Source: JAFAMS01 sp963715815
GTDB lineage: Bacteria > Vulcanimicrobiota > Vulcanimicrobiia > Vulcanimicrobiales > Vulcanimicrobiaceae
Reading direction: 5' to 3'
Length of the DNA stretch: 64,000 bases
Assembly (NCBI GenBank): GCA_963715815.1
Contig: OY970278.1
Coordinates: 1,922,001 to 1,986,000 of the forward strand
A program made the position numbers and the translations under genes. The notes under the pieces are model-generated. The model had not been told where the DNA came from, searched no databases, and saw only the letters and a program-made list of their open reading frames with translations. This document shows, one piece after another, positions 42,475 to 50,638 of this stretch. How positions within the stretch are numbered: position 1 is the first letter of the stretch; each line of letters opens with the position of its first letter.

Positions 42475-43224
42475 CTAGTACGTTACGAGGCCGCCGTCGA
42501 CCACGAGTGTCTGACCGGTGATGTATGCTGCCGCATCGGAACACAGAAAACGCACGACACCGCTGACGTCCTGAGGTCGTCCCGGGCGGCCGAGCGGAAT
42601 CGAATTCAGATACTGCGCCTTGGCGTTCTCCGGCATTGCGGTCGTCATCGCGGTTTCGATGTAGCCCGGAGCGACGGCGTTGACTCTTACCCCCCGCGAA
42701 CCCAACTCCTTCGCCAGGGACTTGGCGAGGCCAAGAAGACCGGCTTTGGTCAGAGCGTAGATCGACTGCCCGGCGTTTCCGGTGATCCCGACGATGCTGG
42801 AGATGAACACGATCGAGCCGCCGCGCTGCCGCAGCATCGGCTTGGCGGCCGCCTCCGCTAGGTAGACCGCGGATTTGAGGTTCACGTCGATCAAGCGGTC
42901 GACATCGCCGTGCCGCAGGCGCAAAATGAGCCCGTCGATCGATTGTCCGGCGTTTGCGACCGCAAAATCCAAGCGTCCGAAATGCTCCAGCGTCTGCTCG
43001 ACCGCGCTCGCGACGGCCGGCGGCTCGGCAACATCGGCGACGATGATCTCGGCCTTGCCGGTCGGATGCACCTCAGCACACGCGGCTCGCGTCTCCTCGA
43101 GAGCGGCTTGATCGCGTCCTACCAGCGCTAAGTCGGCACCGGCCATCGCAAACTCGACCGCGATCGCTCGCCCGATTCCACGGCTTGCGCCTGTGATCAG
43201 CGCGCTTCGTCCCGAAAATTCCAT
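42475..43224 (-). CDS. fabG: 3-oxoacyl-ACP reductase
   Basis: NADPH-dependent ketoreductase of fatty acid elongation, 249 residues. Landmarks are ALITGASRGIGRAIA, NAGQSIDGL, VFISSIVGITGNAGQ with the catalytic Ser, YALTKAGLLG with Tyr/Lys, and VAPGYIETAMT. ATG 43224 follows a 120-base gap holding a hairpin and a repeat; the rest of the fab genes upstream are tightly packed. Confidence 0.96.
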   Translation of the reverse strand: MEFSGRSALITGASRGIGRAIAVEFAMAGADLALVGRDQAALEETRAACAEVHPTGKAEIIVADVAEPPAVASAVEQTLEHFGRLDFAVANAGQSIDGLILRLRHGDVDRLIDVNLKSAVYLAEAAAKPMLRQRGGSIVFISSIVGITGNAGQSIYALTKAGLLGLAKSLAKELGSRGVRVNAVAPGYIETAMTTAMPENAKAQYLNSIPLGRPGRPQDVSGVVRFLCSDAAAYITGQTLVVDGGLVTY

Positions 43225-43342
43225 TTTTAAGGCGCTACGCCCCGGGCTCCGCGCCCCCCACGCTTTGCGTGGGGCCCCCGACCAGCCGAGCCCATCTTCA
43301 TTTCGATAACGTAAACATTCCCCGAGGGGGCTCGTAAGAACA
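43225..43342. other. fabD-fabG intergenic segment with GC-rich hairpin
   Basis: Contains a perfect eight-base stem CCCCACGC-TTT-GCGTGGGG (43256-43274) and most of a 59-base repeat. There is no U run after the stem in the direction of transcription, so it is more likely an mRNA processing or attenuation element than a terminator. Confidence 0.55.
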
Positions 43343-43344
43343 TT
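43286..43344 (-). repeat. Intergenic repeat, copy 1
   Basis: A 59-base segment related to 53149-53206. The strongest block (43317-43344) matches 25 of 28 bases: ATTCCCC, two variable bases, GGGGGCTCGTAA, one variable base, AACATT. CCGAGCCC and TCATTTC are also shared. On the minus strand it could begin a short peptide MFLRAPSGN. It ends in the fabD stop codon. Confidence 0.7.
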
Positions 43345-44302
43345 ATCGTGTCTGCAACGAAGCGCCGAGGCGCGATTGCAGGCGAGTGACGCCGGCGAAG
43401 TCCGAGACGCTTGCGGTTTCCGGAACGCCTTCGAGGCGCTTGAGCATCGGGACCAGTACCGGGCTCGCGCCGAACTCGACGACGAGATCGATGCCGCCTA
43501 TAGCCAGCACCTTCATTGCAGTCGCATGCCACAAAACTTCAGCCGTAACGGACTTGATCAAGTTTTCTTTGATGTGTGCGACGTCGGGATAGGCTTGCGC
43601 ATCCACATTCGAAATGACCGCAAAGCCCGGCATCGCGATGTGGGCGCGCTCGACGATAGGAGAAAACAGCGGAACCGCGGGTTGCATCAGCTCGCTGTGC
43701 CACGCACCCGAAACGTTGAGCGCAACGACGCGCTTTGCGCCGGCTTCCAGGCACAGCTCTCCCGCGCGGCGCACGGCGCCGACATCGCCCGAGATCACGA
43801 TTTGGGTCGGTGCGTTGAAATTCGCGAGCGACACACGCCCCGCACCTTCGGCTTGCGCTTGCGCAACGGCAACTTCGATCTTCTGCGAATCCAGACCCAA
43901 GATCGCAGACATGCCGCCGGCTGCCATTTCGGCTGCGCGCTGCATCGCTATGCCGCGCGCATTGACGAGCTCGAGCGCTTCTTCGAAATCGAGCGAGCCC
44001 GCAAGCACGAGACTGCAATATTCACCGAAGCTGTGACCGGCCGAGACGACCGGTGAGAGATTCACCGCAGCGGCGAGTGCGCAATTCGTTACGAAGATCG
44101 CGGGCTGACTGTAGCGCGTCTCGCGCAAACGTTCTTCCGGGCCTTCACGGCAGAGCGCGAGCAGATCGTAGCCGACGACTTTGGCCGAGCGTTCGAAAAT
44201 ATCGCGTGCAGCCGGTGAATTTGTGGCGACGTCGACACCCATGCCGACGACCTGCGAGCCTTGCCCCGGGAAAATAACTCCGACGCGGCTACGCGCGTCC
44301 AT
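43343..44302 (-). CDS. fabD: Malonyl-CoA:ACP transacylase
   Basis: Loads malonyl groups onto ACP; 319 residues. The active-site elbow GHSFGEY has nucleophile Ser91, FPGQGSQ opens the protein, and the catalytic His is in SGAWHSELM. Asn/Gln of the oxyanion region (GQGSQ, NFNAPTQIVISG) are present. ATG 44302 overlaps the last base of the fabH stop (TGATG), so start 44335 is not needed. Confidence 0.97.
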   Translation of the reverse strand: MDARSRVGVIFPGQGSQVVGMGVDVATNSPAARDIFERSAKVVGYDLLALCREGPEERLRETRYSQPAIFVTNCALAAAVNLSPVVSAGHSFGEYCSLVLAGSLDFEEALELVNARGIAMQRAAEMAAGGMSAILGLDSQKIEVAVAQAQAEGAGRVSLANFNAPTQIVISGDVGAVRRAGELCLEAGAKRVVALNVSGAWHSELMQPAVPLFSPIVERAHIAMPGFAVISNVDAQAYPDVAHIKENLIKSVTAEVLWHATAMKVLAIGGIDLVVEFGASPVLVPMLKRLEGVPETASVSDFAGVTRLQSRLGASLQTR

Positions 44303-45282
44303 CAAGCCGCCCAGCGCCAGGCGACGGCTCCCCACGAAAGGCCGGCGCCGAACGCCGTAAAGACGATTAAATCGTCGCCTTTTAGCTTGCCTTCGCTCTC
44401 GGCTTCTGAAAGCGCCATTGGAATCGACGCTGCACTCGTGTTGCCGTACTCTTGAATGTTCACGATGACTTTTTCCGGAGGCATCGAGAGACGTTGCGCA
44501 GCTGCATCGATGATGCGGCGATTGGCTTGATGCGGAATCAAATACGATACGTCAGCCGGTGACAGATTCGCGCGTGAGAGCACGTTGAGCGAAGATTCGA
44601 CCATGCGGTTGACGGCGTACTTGAAGACCTCGCGTCCTGCCATGTGAATCTTGTCCTGGTGCGCCGCAAGCGTCGCCGGCGTAATCGGTTGACGTGAGCC
44701 TCCGGCCGGAAGATAGAGCGTCTCCGGCGTCGTGCCATCGCTTCCGAGATCGGCAGCCAAAAACGAATCGATCGGCGACTCCTCGAGAATCACGGCGCCG
44801 GCGCCATCCCCGAAAAGAATTGCGGTCGAGCGATCTTCGTAGTTCACGAGCTTCGTCAACGTTTCGGCGCCGATCAACATGACGCGTTTGTAGACGCCGG
44901 CCCGGATCAAGCTCGAAACGACCGTTAAGCCATAGATGAAACCGCTGCACGCGATCTCAATGTCGAAAGCCGGCTTTCCGGAAACGCCGAGCTTTGATGC
45001 GACGATGCAGCCCGTCGCCGGGAACGCAAAATCGGGCGTTACCGTCGCGACGACGTAACAATCGATCTGTTTTGGTTTTAGACCCGCACGCGCGAGCGCA
45101 TCTTTGGCTGCATTGATCGCGAGGTCGCTGGTGGCCTCATCCGCAGCCGAAATATGACGGCGCTTCATGCCGGTGCGAGTGGTAATCCATTCGTCCGATG
45201 TGTCGAGGATTTTCTCGAGGTCTATGTTGGTGAGGACTTTGGCCGGCGCGTAATGTCCAACGCCTGCGATCCGAACGCCCAA
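44302..45282 (-). CDS. fabH: 3-oxoacyl-ACP synthase III
   Basis: Starts fatty acid chains by condensing an acyl-CoA with malonyl-ACP. The 326-residue protein has nucleophile Cys112 (ACSGFIYG, the same number as the E. coli enzyme), His in HQANRRI and Asn in YGNTSAASIP. The acyl specificity (straight or branched) cannot be told. It starts two bases after the rpmF stop; plsX, usually between them, is missing. Confidence 0.97.
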   Translation of the reverse strand: MGVRIAGVGHYAPAKVLTNIDLEKILDTSDEWITTRTGMKRRHISAADEATSDLAINAAKDALARAGLKPKQIDCYVVATVTPDFAFPATGCIVASKLGVSGKPAFDIEIACSGFIYGLTVVSSLIRAGVYKRVMLIGAETLTKLVNYEDRSTAILFGDGAGAVILEESPIDSFLAADLGSDGTTPETLYLPAGGSRQPITPATLAAHQDKIHMAGREVFKYAVNRMVESSLNVLSRANLSPADVSYLIPHQANRRIIDAAAQRLSMPPEKVIVNIQEYGNTSAASIPMALSEAESEGKLKGDDLIVFTAFGAGLSWGAVAWRWAA

Positions 45283-45284
45283 CC

Positions 45285-45488
45285 TTATCCGCGCTTACCG
45301 GCTGCTTCGTCTTTTGGTTTGACGACCTCGCGACCGTTATACGTACCGCAGTTCTCACACGCGAAGTGTGGCCGCTTGGGCTGGTGGCATTGCGGGCATT
45401 CGACCGCAGTCACGTCCGAAAGCTTCCAGTTTGCCGCGCGGCGACTCCGCGTCTTCGAACGCGGCGTCTTCCATTTAAGATTAGCCAT
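45285..45488 (-). CDS. rpmF: 50S ribosomal protein L32
   Basis: Ribosomal protein bL32, 67 residues. It begins MANLKWKTPRSKTRSRRA and carries the four zinc cysteines as CPQCHQP and CENCGTY. This is the zinc-binding form. It overlaps the end of the DUF177 gene by eight bases, the common YceD-RpmF pairing. Confidence 0.97.
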   Translation of the reverse strand: MANLKWKTPRSKTRSRRAANWKLSDVTAVECPQCHQPKRPHFACENCGTYNGREVVKPKDEAAGKRG

Positions 45489-45966
45489 TATTCGTGTCCC
45501 CTAGTGGCGGGCAAGTGCATGCGCCGTTGTTACGATTGCGCCCGCACTGCGGGCAGAGCCCCTGGCAGTCCTCCGAGCAGAGCGCTCCCATCGGTAGCGC
45601 TGTGATCGTTAGTTGCCGTACGAAGTCTCCCAGATCCAGCTTTTGGCCGGTTAGTACATTGCTTTCCGAAATTAGGTCCGCTTCCTCGCCTGGGGCGATC
45701 CGCTCGTCGACGTCCAGGTGTAGCGGGATCTCGACCTCTTCCAAACAGCGGCGGCATTCCGCCACGGCCTGGGCGTCGATGGTCCCATCGATCCGGATCC
45801 CACGGTCGACCCCATTGAGCTCGAAGACGACGTGGGCGGGACCGACGAAACGGAGATCGTCGAAGGCCGGCACGTCGATCTTGGAGTCGACGGTGATCGT
45901 TCGAGGCGCGGGCCCGAGCAGGGGACCGACATCGACCGTGTTTTCCTTATTAACCGCGGAACCCAT
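45481..45966 (-). CDS. YceD/DUF177-family protein
   Basis: Protein of 161 residues in the YceD (DUF177) family, which in E. coli and chloroplasts assists 23S rRNA accumulation. The AECRRCLEEVEIPLHLDVDER motif is typical, and the C-terminal CSEDCQGLCPQCGRNRN zinc-like cluster is conserved. It is the first gene of the rpmF-fab run and divergent from the small-gene pair at 46064, with 97 bases between. Confidence 0.92.
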   Translation of the reverse strand: MGSAVNKENTVDVGPLLGPAPRTITVDSKIDVPAFDDLRFVGPAHVVFELNGVDRGIRIDGTIDAQAVAECRRCLEEVEIPLHLDVDERIAPGEEADLISESNVLTGQKLDLGDFVRQLTITALPMGALCSEDCQGLCPQCGRNRNNGACTCPPLGDTNNG

Positions 45967-46038
45967 AGACCAGAGACCAAAAAGACGCCTTATCGTATGC
46001 GGCGGGGGGCGTCCTTGTCAACGCGACCTCTTGCCAAC

Positions 46039-46063
46039 GCCCCTCTCGTCGTGAACGAGGGGC
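46039..46063 (+). promoter_or_regulatory. Hairpin covering the ribosome site of the 46064 gene
   Basis: A stem built from CTCGT and ACGAG, extended outward by CCCC against GGGG, closes a CGTGA loop. The GAGGGG ribosome-binding segment immediately before ATG 46064 is in the 3' arm, so folding would hide it. This suggests translational control, but no ligand or partner is evident. Confidence 0.45.
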
Positions 46064-46435
46064 ATGAGCTTCAATATATTTGGCGCCCTCTCGGGCGCGG
46101 CCCAAGGGTTCGCGCTCGGCGGACCGGGCGGCGCGGTCGCAGGGGCGATCGGCGGCGGGGTTCTCGGCAGCGGCGCCCCGATCTCGACGACAGGTAACCT
46201 TGGAAACGGCATGCTCTCGGGTTGGGAAAGCAGCGTGCTTGCCCAGCAAGACGCCCTCAACGAGCAAATGGCATTCTTTCAGCTCGGGGTCCAAAAGCAA
46301 GCGAATCAATTCAACATGATGACCGACGAGAAATCCGAGCTACAGCGCGAGTCCAACACCTTACGTGAAGTCTCGATGGAGCAGCGCAAAGCGGACATCG
46401 GCATCATGAAAGAGTTCATCCGATCGATCGGCTGA
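46064..46435 (+). CDS. Small protein with glycine-zipper N-terminus and coiled coil
   Basis: Protein of 123 residues, no family recognised. Residues 6-40 form a glycine/alanine-rich stretch (GAAQGFALGGPGGAVAGAIG) like the membrane-inserting part of glycine-zipper proteins and some bacteriocins. Residues 60-120 are helical and polar, probably a coiled coil. No signal peptide is seen. Its TGA shares a base with the ATG of the next gene, so the two are made together. Confidence 0.6.
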   Translation: MSFNIFGALSGAAQGFALGGPGGAVAGAIGGGVLGSGAPISTTGNLGNGMLSGWESSVLAQQDALNEQMAFFQLGVQKQANQFNMMTDEKSELQRESNTLREVSMEQRKADIGIMKEFIRSIG

Positions 46436-46728
46436 TGCGGGCGGCGCCGGTTGCGCCACCTGCACCGGCATCGCCGGCAAACGCCGCGACGCCGGTTCCG
46501 CGGCGCCCAACTCCGCGTGCTCGATCCGCAGACGGCGTCGATCAAACCGGCAACGGCGCGCAGCAAAGCGAGATTCAACTCGCGCTCGCTGCACAAGCTG
46601 CGCGCTTCGATGCGATGATGAAAGTCCTCGCCGAGCAACAGCGCGAGATCAACGCGATCATCGATCTGGGCATGGCGCAAACGAAGCGCGACGATCAGCT
46701 CATGAACGAGTGGATACGGCTGATCTAA
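46435..46728 (+). CDS. Small protein, Pro/Ala-rich head and helical tail
   Basis: Protein of 97 residues, coupled to the preceding gene by a TGATG overlap. The first 40 residues are Pro/Ala/Arg-rich and likely disordered (APVAPPAPASPANAA). The rest is a single long helix (IQLALAAQAARFDAMMKVLAEQQREI). The end of this helix, MNEWIRLI, resembles the MKEFIRSIG end of the upstream protein, so the two may be distantly related and could pair. Its 3' end overlaps the convergent TPR gene by 29 bases. Confidence 0.58.
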   Translation: MRAAPVAPPAPASPANAATPVPRRPTPRARSADGVDQTGNGAQQSEIQLALAAQAARFDAMMKVLAEQQREINAIIDLGMAQTKRDDQLMNEWIRLI

Positions 46729-48121
46729 CCAGCATATCGCGGACAGCTTCGATGACGTGCTGCTGATACGGGACACGGTAAGCAAGATCCTGATTTGTTT
46801 CCCGAGATGGAATCACCATCGTTGCATTGGCTTCGAACAGCAAAACGTTGCCGTCGGGATCGATTCCGAAGTCGATCCCCGCGTATTCGAGCCCTAAACG
46901 CTCTGCAAGCGCGCGCAACGCCGCAACGGCGGGCCCTCCGATAGCCGCAGGCATGTCGGCCAGGAAGCGTTGCTCTTCACTACGGTATTCCGCATCGACG
47001 GCCATATCGGAGTTGAAATAGTGCACCTTCCAGTCCGACGCGATCCCGAGATGCAACGGATAGAGTCTACCGCCGACAAACATAGCGCGATACTTGCGAT
47101 AGCTCCCGTCCGCACCGCGCGCATCGAGGAACTCAATCGCAATGACGTCCTCGCCCGGTAAAGCAGCCAGTGCCGACGCGAGGTCTTCTTCATCGCGTAC
47201 GCGCGAAAAGTGCATCCCAGTGTGAAAACCGGGCGCGCGCACGAGAAACGGAAACGCAAATGGCGGCGCGGCGGCTAGAGCACTCTTCGTAGCGACGGCC
47301 ATTTTCGGCGATACGAGATGTGGAATTCCGGCTGCAAGTTTGCTGACGGCGACGCGTCCCGTCCGCTGTACGTACTCAGGCGCATTAATCACTCGTGCGG
47401 GCACAGAACCAGCCAACAAACTCACCGCGCGCGCGAGGGCATCCGCGCACTGGTCGGAATCCCCGATCGCATTGAAGATGAGATCCGCTTCCGGAAGCGC
47501 CTTCTCGCGATAATAGTCGACGAAGATCCGCGTCGTCGCGAAAGTACGCTCATCCAGAAACTCACTCGTCGCGACATTGCCGCCGAGCGCGGAAACGAGG
47601 AGCACGGCTCGAATCGGCGTTCCCGTTCCACGATACGGTAGCGTGGCGACCGCGCGCTCGCGAAACCCGGCGTCGCGATGCAGAGCGGCAGCTCGCTCGT
47701 CGCCAAGCCGCGCAAACACGTAGCTCATCCCTTGGTGGGCTTCGGGCTGCCCCGCATCGAGCTCCAGGGCGCGTTCGAAATGCTTGCGCGCAAGCTCGGG
47801 CTCGTTCGTATCGAGATACGTATTGCCTAGATTAACGTATACGATCGGACTCTGATGCGCTTTTGCGGCCTCGAGATACGAGAGACGTGCCGCGCTTCGA
47901 TAGCCCGTACGATCGAGCAGATTGGCGAGCGCGATCAGCGCATCGAAATGTGCGCCATCCCGCTGGATCACATTGATATACGTTGCCTGGGCTTCGGCGT
48001 CGCGTCCTTGCGCTTCGAGTTGCAGCGCGCGCGCAAAGAGCTCCGCGATCGACTCAGGCTCCGGCGTGCGCGATTTCCTCGATCTTGCGTGCGCCGATAC
48101 CGAGCGAATCGGCGGCAGCAC
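46700..48121 (-). CDS. TPR plus ATP-grasp protein
   Basis: The N-terminal ~130 residues form TPR repeats (for example YVNLGNTYLDTNEPELARKHFERALELD). The C-terminal ~300 residues form an ATP-grasp ligase-like domain, with a carboxylate-amine ligase ending of DFGIDPDGNVLLFEANATM, where Asp, Glu and Asn bind metal. Comparable proteins make peptide-like bonds or modify peptides; the substrate is unknown. Start is uncertain because the frame overlaps the dehydrogenase gene. GTG 48121 is used, giving 473 residues; the TPR region itself begins near 48050. Confidence 0.72.
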   Translation of the reverse strand: MLPPIRSVSAHARSRKSRTPEPESIAELFARALQLEAQGRDAEAQATYINVIQRDGAHFDALIALANLLDRTGYRSAARLSYLEAAKAHQSPIVYVNLGNTYLDTNEPELARKHFERALELDAGQPEAHQGMSYVFARLGDERAAALHRDAGFRERAVATLPYRGTGTPIRAVLLVSALGGNVATSEFLDERTFATTRIFVDYYREKALPEADLIFNAIGDSDQCADALARAVSLLAGSVPARVINAPEYVQRTGRVAVSKLAAGIPHLVSPKMAVATKSALAAAPPFAFPFLVRAPGFHTGMHFSRVRDEEDLASALAALPGEDVIAIEFLDARGADGSYRKYRAMFVGGRLYPLHLGIASDWKVHYFNSDMAVDAEYRSEEQRFLADMPAAIGGPAVAALRALAERLGLEYAGIDFGIDPDGNVLLFEANATMVIPSRETNQDLAYRVPYQQHVIEAVRDMLVRSAVSTRS

Positions 48122-49151
48122 GAATGTCGGCCCACGTCTTTGCGTCGATCGGTATCCCGTCGGCCATCCGTTTCTTGCGCGTATTGCGCTCCGGCTCACC
48201 CGCAATTAAAACCGGCGCGTCCGGATCCGCGGGCGGTGAGGCTTTGACGAAATCCAAAAATGCTTGCATCTCGGTTTGGAATGCGCCTAGGTCGCCGAAT
48301 CGTTCCGGTGCGAAGACGATTGCAAACATTCCGTTCTTGATGCCGACATCGCGCGCGTTCTCAGGTTGATACGTAAGGTTTCCGGTTAAAGCGCCGCCGA
48401 GCACCTCAGCGATGACCGCGAGACCGAAGCCCTTGTGCAAGCCGAACGGCAGAATTGAGCCTTTCGAACGATCCGGCCAAAGCACGCCCGGATCCGTCGT
48501 CGGCTGTCCGTGTTCGTCGATCAGCAATCCGGGTGCGACTTGCTTACCGGAGTTGTAGGCTACGCGAACTTTGCCCATCGCAACCGTACTCGTCGCAAAA
48601 TCAAGGACAAGCGGCGTCTCTGGATCTTTGCCGGGGATTGCAATGCAAATCGGATTCGTCGAAAATCGACCGTCCGTTCCGCCGAAGGCCGCTACGAACG
48701 GATGCCCGCTGAGCGCGTTGACGAACAACATCGCGATCATCCCGGCGTCTGCGGCCTGTTCGCCGTAGCTTCCGACGCGCGCAATGTGCTGCACGTCGCG
48801 CAGCGCAACGATCGCAACACCGCTCTTGCGAGCTCGCTCGATCGCCCAGTCCATGACCTCGCGCGCGATTTTCTGACCGTAGCCCATCTCGCCGCTGAAT
48901 ACGGCTATCGCGCCGTCTTCGCGCAGCAAACGCGCGTGTTGATTGGGCTTGAGCTTGCCGGCCACAAAGTTCTGGACGTACAGCGGAAGCATCCCGACGC
49001 CATGACTGTCATGGCCGCGCAAGTTCGCTTCAACCAGGTGATCGGCGACGATTGTCGCCTCCGCGTCGTCGCTCCCCGTCGCTTTCACGATCGCGCGTGC
49101 TACGTCGCGCAGGTTTTTGTGATTGACGGTAATCGAACTGACGGTGCTCAC
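48054..49151 (-). CDS. Malate/L-lactate dehydrogenase family (Ldh_2) oxidoreductase
   Basis: NAD(P)-dependent enzyme of 365 residues in the YlbC/MdhII-type family, unrelated in fold to classical lactate dehydrogenase. Conserved marks are NLRGHDSHGVGMLP with the catalytic His, MGYGQKIAREVM, ATSTVAMGKV and GLHKGFGLAVIAEVLGGALTG. Substrates in the family include malate, ureidoglycolate and delta-1-piperideine-2-carboxylate. GTG 49151 is the start. The TPR/ATP-grasp gene overlaps its end. Confidence 0.9.
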   Translation of the reverse strand: MSTVSSITVNHKNLRDVARAIVKATGSDDAEATIVADHLVEANLRGHDSHGVGMLPLYVQNFVAGKLKPNQHARLLREDGAIAVFSGEMGYGQKIAREVMDWAIERARKSGVAIVALRDVQHIARVGSYGEQAADAGMIAMLFVNALSGHPFVAAFGGTDGRFSTNPICIAIPGKDPETPLVLDFATSTVAMGKVRVAYNSGKQVAPGLLIDEHGQPTTDPGVLWPDRSKGSILPFGLHKGFGLAVIAEVLGGALTGNLTYQPENARDVGIKNGMFAIVFAPERFGDLGAFQTEMQAFLDFVKASPPADPDAPVLIAGEPERNTRKKRMADGIPIDAKTWADIRAAADSLGIGARKIEEIAHAGA

Positions 49152-49219
49152 TCTTCGAGTGTCCTTTCGTGAGGGGGCGCGAACGTTCTGCGGACGAAAG
49201 CGCCTATGCGGGAGAAGTC

Positions 49220-50275
49220 GTGATTCAAAGAGTTGTATTCCTTGTAGCTCTCATCGCATTCCATGGAGTGCTTGGTACCTTTGCTCGCGCGGACTTATGG
49301 ATCAACGCCAACCGCTTGCAGGCTGCGGATGTCAATGCGCTTCCAGGTGAACGCTGCCAGCGAATGGAGCACAAGAAAGACGGAGACGTCATCAAGTGTC
49401 ACAGCGCGGGTAATCCAAGCAGAATCGACTTTCGATGGGCGGATAGCGACGAGAGGGCGACTGTTTGCAGCCTCAAGTTCTGGTACTACAACGGCAGTCC
49501 GCCAATCGGAGTCAGAGACTACATAATAGCCGATCACGCCGCGCTGCAAGCCCAGAGTCCTTGTACCGTGCGCGGCATGAATACGAATACCGTTCGGCTC
49601 TTGGCCTCAGGGGGTCCCGCACCGAAACCAACGCCCCCGCCGAACCCGGCTGACAATCTGCACGTCAACGTGTCCGACATCGGCAAGCGCAGTGCGCGGT
49701 TTAGCCTAAACATCGATCGCGTCGGATTTCCGCCACTGGAACTGTGGTTCATGTACTCTTACCGCAGAACCGATGTTGCGAGTGCTCAACACGGATGCAA
49801 GCACGGCACCACCGTGCAAGCACACGGCTCGGGGGTCTGGTCCGCGACGGCCGCTAACCTCTTACCGGACCACACCTATTATCTTCGCAGCTGCGCTATT
49901 CATCAGAAGAGTGGCGCCAACTACTACAGTCACGTCTTCACCTTCAATACGCTGCCGTTATCGCCGCCACACATCTCCTTTGAACAATCGGATCGAATTT
50001 CAGGCGGACGCGAATATATGCTGATGTTCGTCGCGGATCCCAAGGGTCAACCCGGGCGCTTCCACATGCAGTGGAGCGACAATCCGCATTTATCGGGTGC
50101 GCATACGGCCGGACAGCAACACATCGCCGCGAAAAACGGCTTCGTGCCTATCAGCGTGCGAATTCCGGCAAGTTCGCTTCCGCCGAGTTCCGTCCGGATC
50201 TACGTCCGAGGTTTCTTGAAGACGGATGACGGCGAAGCCGAAACGTCGGTCGGCAATTTCACCGTGAAACCCTAG
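49220..50275 (+). CDS. Secreted protein with fibronectin-III-like domains
   Basis: Protein of 351 residues. GTG 49220, with a GGAG site five bases upstream, puts a signal peptide (VVFLVALIAFHGVLGTFARA) at the N-terminus. A Cys-containing domain follows (about 20-130), then a Pro-rich linker (PAPKPTPPPNPA) and a beta-sandwich region with fibronectin-III features (LLPDHTYYLRSCAI). No enzyme motif is seen. It is likely a surface or secreted binding protein. Confidence 0.68.
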   Translation: MIQRVVFLVALIAFHGVLGTFARADLWINANRLQAADVNALPGERCQRMEHKKDGDVIKCHSAGNPSRIDFRWADSDERATVCSLKFWYYNGSPPIGVRDYIIADHAALQAQSPCTVRGMNTNTVRLLASGGPAPKPTPPPNPADNLHVNVSDIGKRSARFSLNIDRVGFPPLELWFMYSYRRTDVASAQHGCKHGTTVQAHGSGVWSATAANLLPDHTYYLRSCAIHQKSGANYYSHVFTFNTLPLSPPHISFEQSDRISGGREYMLMFVADPKGQPGRFHMQWSDNPHLSGAHTAGQQHIAAKNGFVPISVRIPASSLPPSSVRIYVRGFLKTDDGEAETSVGNFTVKP

Positions 50276-50298
50276 CGCCGTTTGGAGCGCGAGACGTC

Positions 50299-50375
50299 TG
50301 GTGGGCCATCCTGGGTTCGAACCAGGGACCTCATGCTTATCAAGCATGCGCTCTAACCAGCTGAGCTAATGGCCC
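50299..50375 (-). tRNA. tRNA-Ile (anticodon GAT), CCA encoded
   Basis: A 77-base cloverleaf with acceptor GGGCCAT/ATGGCCC, discriminator A and an encoded CCA. The anticodon stem CATGC/GCATG encloses TTGATAA, giving GAT. The T loop TTCGAAC and D arm AGCTCAGCTGG are canonical. It is divergent from the two alanine tRNAs. Confidence 0.97.
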
Positions 50376-50476
50376 TCGTTTCTCGGCGGCTTATCGTAAA
50401 TTGCAGCCGTCGTCGATGTCAACGGGTCAAACGGAGGTCCTGCCCGCCGAAGGAATAATACGACGACGCCGCGCTC

Positions 50477-50552
50477 GGGGATGTAGCTCAGTTGGTAGAG
50501 CACCTGCTTTGCAAGCAGGGGGTCAGGAGTTCGAATCTCCTCATCTCCACCA
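50477..50552 (+). tRNA. tRNA-Ala (anticodon TGC), CCA encoded
   Basis: A 76-base tRNA, acceptor GGGGATG/CATCTCC with one G-U pair, anticodon stem CCTGC/GCAGG around TTTGCAA, T loop TTCGAAT, CCA encoded. It lies ten bases upstream of a second alanine tRNA, likely in the same transcript. Confidence 0.97.
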
Positions 50553-50562
50553 GGCCGATTTT

Positions 50563-50638
50563 GGGGGCATAGCTCAGTTGGTAGAGCATCACGCTGGCAG
50601 CGTGAGGGTCAGGAGTTCGAGTCTCCTTGCCTCCACCA
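50563..50638 (+). tRNA. tRNA-Ala (anticodon GGC), CCA encoded
   Basis: A 76-base tRNA with acceptor GGGGGCA/TGCCTCC, anticodon stem TCACG/CGTGA around CTGGCAG, giving GGC, T loop TTCGAGT and encoded CCA. It reads GCC/GCU codons and complements the TGC tRNA just upstream. Confidence 0.97.

Noticed and set aside
43256..43274. Rho-independent terminator after fabD
   Set aside because: The stem is strong but there is no U run in either direction, and operon continuity into fabG is expected.
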